A stretch of DNA of 53,525 nucleotides. Origin: Phellopilus nigrolimitatus (lineage: Eukaryota > Basidiomycota > Agaricomycetes > Hymenochaetales > Hymenochaetaceae). Of the stretch, positions 41,362-53,525 are shown one piece after another. The notes beneath the pieces were generated by a model. That model was not told the DNA's origin. It was given only the letters and a program-made list of their open reading frames with translations, and searched no databases. Every line of letters begins with the position of its first letter. Position 1 is the first letter of the stretch. The DNA lies in assembly GCA_021029095.1 (NCBI GenBank), contig JAJOHG010000169.1, positions 1 through 53,525 of the forward strand, written 5' to 3'. Made by a program: the position numbers and the translations under genes.

Positions 41362-44300
41362 ATGACTTCTAAGGCGAGCTCTAAACGAGTCATTGGCCAA
41401 CCTTCACCCACTGTCTCCACCTCATCTGCGCAACTCATTCCGGCCGTGCAACAAATATCTCTTGAATCTCACATTTTTGCTTCCCGAATTACCCTCCCTA
41501 CAAACTTCTCAATCGTTTTCGCCCAGTTAACACCGCTTCAATCTTCCCAAAGCCACCAGGAAATTGACCATGCTCGGAGGGCCATATTTGAAAGTAATTC
41601 AGGGCGCGTGGTGGAGGAAAGCCTCCTGTCCCATTCCCAAATATCCAGCGATGTCTCTACTCTGTGGGTATTTGCTATTGAGTCTGATAGCTCTAGGAAA
41701 GATGGCGACGCGGCATTCCTCTCGCGACTTGAAGCCTTGAACATCCAGGGATTGATTAGTGAGTGACGCTTCATTCAAGTATTTTAGAAAACTACTAATC
41801 TATTCGCAAAACTCTCTTAATAGAGACTGGCATGGATCGATTCTTCTATCACGATCTTTATCCATGCTGCTTTGCTTGTTCTATGCAACGAAATCCCTGT
41901 CCGACTTGTCTTCAACCTTCGTCCGTTACGTCTCTACCTATTTCGTTCCCTTCGTCTCAGTCTCGGATACTATCGGATGGTCCGCAGTCTGCTTCTCGTG
42001 AACCCACACCAGCCCCCAGTCATTCTCTTTCAAAAGCTCGTCTCTCTACAGCCTGTCATCTTCCTCGGCGGCCTCTCCGTCAGCCTTACACTTTCTTTTT
42101 GAGTGCAGTGCAGAATCGGGTCATCAACGATATGTGCGAGCGTGCGATGAGATCAGGAAGGGTTGCGCGAAGACTACGGGGTGGCGTCCTTTGGGGCCTT
42201 TCTAGCTCAACAAATAACTGGGGCGATGGCTGGGATCAACATGGGAAAACTCGGTTCGCGACATCAATTCTATAGATCCTTACTTCAAACTTACAGATTC
42301 ATATTTCTTAGACCTCTTTCATTCTGTCAGATTGAAGTGACGCTGTTCCCCTCGGGTTTGTTAGTCCAACCTAGGTTTCATCCGACTCATTTTTTGCCTT
42401 TCCTCCCCTCATCGCTTCAACTTCCTGGAACCCCAATCAATCTTCTTCCTTTCTCGACGCCTGCATACTACCTGAACATGTATTCTGGTCCGACTTCGAC
42501 TCTTGTCAAACAGTTCCAAGCCAGTCTCATCGGCTTGGGTGCGGGTGACTTATCGTCTCCCAGTGGTTCAATGCGAAACTTGACTGAATCTGGAACCTCT
42601 ACGCAGTTTGTCATTGCATGGGTGAGCGTACAGAATAAGCAAGGCGAAGAGAAGGGCATGATGGTAATTTGGCCCGCTGCTCTTTGTCTTTCACTGCTAT
42701 CGGCACCCGAAAGCGATAAGCCGGGCAACAACATCCTTTTCGCGTGCAATCGCAAACCGTTGTCATATATTCCGGAGCTCCCTATTGCACTCCAGGCATC
42801 ACCAGTCCCCGTGCCTGCAACTGTTCCAATGCAGCAGCGCGCTGTCTCTCCACATGATTCTCTTTTTTCACCTCTTTTCACGCCAGGCGGACCCATGTCC
42901 GCTTCGCGCGAGGCATCTCCGGGCGCCCCTTTCCAAACACACCTTGCAAATCTTGTCAAGGCCAATCGCCCATCCCTAAGCAAAGCAGCACGGTCTTTCT
43001 CTTCGGAGGCGACGCAGGCTTTTCGTTCCCTCACCGTGTCTCACCTTCCTCCGCGTGATATTCGCAAGGTGACGGCTGGCGTCGGCAAGTATGTGGACTT
43101 CGTGGCAAAAGAGCGCGAACGTGAAAGAGAACGTATCAAAAAGGAGAGGGAGGCCGTTGTTCTCGGACAAGGAGCGAAAATGACAGATAGTTCATTCGTC
43201 ACGGAAGCCGAGCTTTCTGGCCTAGATTCTGGTGTATCGAGCTCCGCGCACTCAGTTTCAGAGCACATGTTCATGACTGAAACGGAGCCTACAACGCAAA
43301 CATTACCGTCGATCACTGTGAACACCCATCCCCTTATAGTTCCTTCCTCGATACAAACGCCACATCCACTTGCCTCTCCTGTCCAACCAGCATACCCATC
43401 GCCTCCGGATGATTTAGTCAAACCAGATGATGACATGTCTGACCTCGAAGTGTTCGCCTCACAGATCGGAATGGATGGAATAGAGCAAGTATCTGCCGCG
43501 CCGACGGAGGCTTTCGAACCATTTACCAACATGGATGAATTTATGATGGATCTCGGCATGGACTTCAGCTTGAATATTCCGCCCTCGACTGTTCACCAGG
43601 GCGGTCTGTCGTCCGAAAGTATTAAAGTGGACCTGGATTCATTGGGAGTGTTCACAGACGATGACTTCAGTTTTTTCGACGATCCCGTCCGCACTACTTC
43701 TGCAAGTTATGCCACAGGGGTTCCGCGAGTAGATCAGATCGCGATACAGCCACCCTGCGCGCTCAGTAGTGAGGAAGCACTCAGTTCGCTTGGAATCGCG
43801 CCGCTATTCGGAGATAGCTTCTTTACATCTATCCCCGGCACATCTGGGACTGCGTCGACGTCTAGTGTCGCTTCCTCATGGCCACATGCGAAATTAACTG
43901 ACGGATTTGATGTCAAACCATATAGTGTAGCTATGCCAGACGGCGCTTCAGCACCCGAGCTTATAAGCTCTTCCCCAGACAGGTTGAGCTCTTCCCCCCC
44001 TGGTCCTATTACTCCAGATGTTACTTGGGCCTCCGATTTTGAAGCATACCGCCCTGACCTTAATCAGCCATTCTATCCGATCACATTCTCCAACAATTAT
44101 CACTCGTCGGATAAGAAGTACGCAATTGGGAAATTTTCGAGCTCTTTGATTGAAAGAGATATTGTTGAACACGAGTCTCCGTTCTCGTTGTATTGGAGGA
44201 CAAAATATACTTCTGTAACCGATCCCCGAGTCGCAGTTGTCAAGAAGCTCGCTGGGGTGAAACGGAAGATCGACATTCAGGGTGTTAGGACCGTAGCACA

Positions 44301-46671
44301 GTCTCCGGCCTGGAACAATACTACTGACGATGAAGTTTCAGTCGTCGATGATATGTCCGAACAGGATTCAGATGATCAATGCATGGATGACGAAGACGAC
44401 TTGGCAGTAACTCGACCTTCGACTCCTCTTCCCGCTCATATCCCTCTAGGCCCAACGCTTATATCCACACAGTTCTCTCATTCACTTTTGCTTCCGTTAT
44501 CGGTCAATTTGCGGCCTGCTGGTGCTGCCTTCACTGAAACAGACATACCATCGCCGATTCCAAACCCTGTGCCAACACCAGTATCGCCCGCGGCGGTCTT
44601 GGGTCAGGCAAGTGAGAAGTCAAAGTCACTAGAAGCAACCGTACAGATTTTAGGTCGCGAAGTGGTGGAAAATTCTGTGTGGGCGTCCGCATGGCGGTCT
44701 AGTGCAGTAGATCAAGCACCACCCTGGAAACAAGTTGATCAAATCGAGCAGACCGATAGTTCTTTCGACGGGAATAATTTTCTTTCGGCTTGTTGGTTGT
44801 GGGATACGATGACCATCGGGAGTATTTCTGACTTTGGTAAGTTAAGTTATTTTTACAATCCATCCTGCTTACTGACAAAAAAGTCAGCGTCACCTCGACC
44901 TTTATCTGTTAATTGCAGAGCCAAGGAGGATTCACTTTCGATGTTGCCGCTTGAACACCCCCTGTTTGCTGTTGGAAAGACTGGCGGAATAATTAATCTA
45001 TCACCTCCAGCTCTTCGGTTCTGGGCAAAACTGGGGTTGACACCGCGAAGTGGACCAAAGGATGTCGTGGCTTTCGCCATGTTTCAGGATGACGAGGGGA
45101 CACTCAGTCAAGCAGGAGATTGGCTCAGTCGGGTATCTGCCATTTACACCGTGAGTCTAAAACGTACCTCACTCGGTGGAGTCAGACTTGAGTAACTTAA
45201 CCTCTTCAGTCCAAAGGATACGGCTCACACGAACTTGGAAAAAATTGTACTTGCCCTAAGGACGGATTAATACCAATACAGTTTACTTCTTTTCGTAAAT
45301 CTCTTGGTGAGTGATGTTTATCTGTCATTTACAACTTGACTGAGAGATTATTCAGCTTCCGCTTTAAACTCAATTGAATTAACTGCCTCTACTCTATTAT
45401 TTTATGTTGTCACGCCTGGGTCTGTTCTTTCACTAAGCTCTCCTCTTCTGCGACAAATATTTTCTGGTATGAAGCGGGCGCTCGTCGGTCACGAGAAGAA
45501 AGCGATTTATTTTCATTTTGTCCCGGAATTTCTTTTCAGCTCTGACGACGATGTTGCTACTGCGTCTAGTTTGGAGACGTTGGTTGATGGCGTCTATGAC
45601 CGAATTCGCAGATCAGTCGACAGGTTCATGTCCCGGCCGTTTTTCGCGTATGGTGAAGAGACGCGGAAACTCTTCGAAGCTCCTTCTTTTACCTTAGCCC
45701 GTGCACCTCATGTTGCTACATCCCTTTCCTTCCATCACCCACAAAGTAATTTGGGATCCCTGGACCGCCATACAATTCTACACGTTGGTTACAAGCTGTC
45801 GAAATGTGGGAAGTGGCTTGTTGCGGCATGCATTGACCAGAGAGGAGAAAGTCATGACTTGGCACTCTGGCTCATTCAGGACGAAACCGACCACAAACAG
45901 GCAATCTCTCTCGTGTGGAAATTTGCAAAGGAGTTCGCCAGGGGAGCAAATGTAGAATGGCGAATAGTCTTTGCGAAACTCGGTGTCATCGATGAGACTG
46001 AGCTGGAAGGTACGCGTTTGTTAGATTTGTTAGCATGCGATGAGGAATATCAATTGATTTTGACATCATCAGCCTGGGACACACTGTTGTCAGATGAATG
46101 TTTGTCTGATGAGCAGGACATTGCAATGCATATTTCCATTGCGAGCATCGAGGGCAACGCTGGATGGACGATTCTGGAACAGAAAACAAATAACCTGACG
46201 AAGCCGCACAATGCTCACGACATCCATGGAAAAGATCAATTTTTTTCTACAACAATCGCCGCATACACTTTATCGACTTTCTTGCGGTGCCCTTTGCCAT
46301 CAAAATGGGATGCGGATCTCGGAGCGCATCACAACCACATTCCAGATGATGACGATTCTATTCCGAGCAACGGTGACCGTCTCAGGCCACTACACACAGC
46401 TGTCTTGGTCACGACTCCCTCAGACCCTGGGCACGCCTCAGCAAACGCTCAATACATCCACCTTCTTCAGACCGCCAGGTTCGCTTGCTCGGCACTCACA
46501 AAGACAGACGAAGAAACATTCCGGGATATTTGTCGCAATTATCATGAATTAGCTGTTCTCACTAGGGCACGTTGGCAATTGCATGTCGACCCTGCTTTGC
46601 CGTACCATCTCGCAGCGCTACAAGTTGTTGAGTCTACTTTGGAGCTGAGTGACGCAGTTCTTCTGGAATAA
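41362..46671 (+). CDS. MED13: Mediator CDK8-module subunit 13
   Basis: Exons 41362-41758, 41824-42253, 42297-44836, 44888-45150, 45217-45311 and 45357-46671; about 1,679 residues. The N-terminal domain (ISLESHIFASRITLPTNFSIVFAQL, FFLSAVQNRVINDMCERAM, GRVARRLRGGVLWGLSSS) and the C-terminal domain (LGLTPRSGPKDVVAF, HLQTIR-like KTDEETFRDICRNYHELAVL, then LPYHLAALQVVE) are those of Med13/Ssn2/Srb9. Between them is a long serine/proline-rich, acidic linker. Med13 ties the Cdk8-cyclin C kinase module to core Mediator and mostly represses Pol II transcription. The first and last exons are firm. The junctions around exon 5 are the weak point: the obvious TTCAG acceptor and GGTGAGT donor break the frame, and the boundaries given (acceptor CCAAAG, donor GTGATG) restore it. 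Confidence 0.9.
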
Positions 46672-46852
46672 TATCCACGCTTTGAATGCCCATCCCCCAC
46701 TTGTACAATAGTATCTCCCTTTCTCATTCCATCTTCTGTACACGCCACTCATTATCATTAGACAATCGCATGTTAGACGCAGCATCGTTATACGCATCAC
46801 AATGTATCTGTAAATTACGCCCACCAGCATCAATAGTATTCTAAACTGTTCA
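46672..46852. other. Convergent 3' intergenic region
   Basis: 181 bp between the stops of MED13 and the BIG1-like gene; nothing else seen. Confidence 0.5.
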
Positions 46853-47867
46853 TCACTGACTCTTTTTGTCTACACTGGATCCCTTTGGGGCATCAAGTCG
46901 TACACTGGACTGAATACTGGCTAATGCTTGAATGGCGAGCATAATAATCGGAACGAGGAGGAAGAAAGCAACGAGTAATGAAATAATCAAGCCGGGGGTA
47001 AGAAGCTGGTAGCGTTGCAAGATACCAACACTCGACGTGTCAGTTCCGTTGGAAGGAGCAAAGGAGAAAGGCAGATCGATGTTGTCTCCAGCTGGCTGTC
47101 GCTTGTCCACACCAGGCGACTCAGAACCGGTGTAAACGAAGAGGTGGCTGGGAAAAGTAAGTTCTATCTCTGCGAAGGAACGATCCAACGATTCCTCTGG
47201 TTAAGATGTAGATGCATTGGTGCCAACGCTTTGCAAAAAATGGTAGGGTAACCCACCGAGTTCAGACATAATATGCTTTCTCCATGGCCCCTCGACTGCA
47301 ATTGATGGCAGCGCGATATGCAGAACATGCTTCCTCGACGCGTCGAGATTAAACTCGCCGTCTGTGCCGTGCCAATGAATACGGGAACCGCAGCGGTGTG
47401 CAAGAGCCCTTGCGGCATCGGTAAGCAAGTCCGACGCGTGGCGACGACTATAAGAGACCTGTATTGACTTGTCGGCTTTCTTGAGTCGCGATGGTAGCGC
47501 CGACGAAGGCGAAAGCGACTTCAGATCGTGTGCATGCAGCTGAGGAGGGGCCATGTTTGATATACGATTCAGTTTTCAATGCATGGTAATAGGCGACGTA
47601 CCCCGGGCTGGTCAATTATGATCACCGCATCAAACCTGCATAGTTCTTCATTGCTCAATAGCGAATCGATCTGCGGTTGTTCAGAACCAGAGAACGCGTC
47701 CACGAGAGCGTTCCTGTGACAAAGTGAGCTGTTCAGTCGCCACAGCCAAACGTGTCTCCGATGTCCAATACTCACTTATGTGTTGACCAGGCTACTAAAG
47801 GCGCAGAATCAGAGAATGCCCAAGACAAATGCAATAGCGCCGCTGCAATAAAGAGCTTCGTAAACAT
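46853..47867 (-). CDS. BIG1/V-ATPase S1-like ER membrane protein
   Basis: Exons 47776-47867, 47602-47713, 47257-47539 and 46853-47196 give 276 residues. It starts with a signal peptide (MFTKLFIAAALLHLSWAFS), a lumenal domain with PLVAWSTHK, LCRFDAVIIIDQPGLHAHDLKSL and IELTFPSHLFVYTGS, one C-terminal membrane helix (LLTPGLIISLLVAFFLLVPIIML) and a short cytoplasmic tail ending DKKSQ. This plan matches the fungal Big1 family and the related Voa1/Ac45 V-ATPase accessory proteins. Big1 is an ER protein needed for beta-1,6-glucan and cell-wall integrity; the exact member is inferred. The third intron (47197-47256) is supported by the GTGGGT donor and by the conserved run ELEESLDRSFAEIEL across the junction. 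Confidence 0.78.
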
Positions 47868-48138
47868 TATTCGCTAGCAGAGTCGTTCTTCGTGCGCTCG
47901 CGGTGAGAGTAAGAATGACTTATTATTACATATGTAACTCTACAAAAGTTTCTCACAAACACGACCGGGTCACATGACACAATTTGAAGGTTTTTGAAGT
48001 TCTCAAGTGAAATACATGTACGCGAACACAGATGCAATAAATAGCTTGGCGATAGCAAAAACAATCCTTGCAGTTTAGAGTAAGTAACAACATAATAACA
48101 ATACATGCCATTGATACAAAACTTTGAGTACCCAATTT
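47868..48138. other. Intergenic region between the BIG1-like gene and RPC1
   Basis: 271 bp, AT-rich. It holds the 3' end of RPC1 transcription and the promoter of the BIG1-like gene, both on the minus strand. No repeat or gene seen. Confidence 0.5.
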
Positions 48139-53442
<5,304 letters not shown>

Positions 53443-53525
53443 AGCGGCTTCCTCAGCGTCCCCGAGCAGCACGAGCACCCCAGCCTATCACAAGATGTAC
53501 AATCCCAGATGTCCCGAATAACGGA

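Overview
The window is nuclear DNA from a filamentous basidiomycete fungus, most likely an Agaricomycete (an inference). The protein-coding genes are interrupted by many 43-127 bp introns with short GT/AG junctions. The genes are conserved eukaryotic housekeeping genes packed head-to-head or tail-to-tail. The transposons are of fungal types: Ty1/copia, pogo-like, hAT-derived MITEs and a Helitron2-like non-autonomous family.

Layout. (1) 1-1391: a partial secretory thioredoxin-fold gene (-) diverging from the KEOPS subunit gene CGI121 (+). (2) about 1,400-29,465: a 28-kb transposon island with no intact host gene. It holds two full-length copies of one Ty1/copia element in head-to-head orientation (copy A, 2938-9805, minus, broken; copy B, 11732-17812, plus, with intact 5-bp target duplication). 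It also holds eight full or partial copies of a 792-bp repeat, called R1 here, and two inverted copies of an 845-bp segment flanked by R1. At its right end lies a pogo-like transposon (25492-29431) whose transposase gene is broken by two later insertions, a 463-bp hAT-type MITE and a 598-bp foldback element. (3) 29,586-53,442: a compact block of eight host genes: MED10 (+), RIC8 (+), a nucleolin/Nsr1-like gene (-), a Rab escort protein gene (+), a metallophosphoesterase/DUF2433-type gene with an RRM-like domain (-), MED13 (+), a BIG1/V-ATPase S1-like gene (-) and RPC1, the largest subunit of RNA polymerase III (-, complete, 20 exons).

The host genes serve transcription (two Mediator subunits, Pol III), ribosome biogenesis (Nsr1-like), tRNA modification (KEOPS), vesicle traffic (Rab escort) and G-protein signalling (Ric8). 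Exon boundaries were worked out by hand from splice signals, reading phase and remembered family conservation. In every multi-exon gene reported complete the phases add up to an open frame.

The observations most worth following are these. R1 sits in copy A with an exact empty site in copy B, makes no detectable target duplication, and has a Helitron2-like end structure. The copia primer site matches the inside of initiator tRNA-Met rather than its 3' end. Both copia copies carry the same gag-pol frame break inside the zinc knuckle. Two introns appear to be of the GC-AG type.
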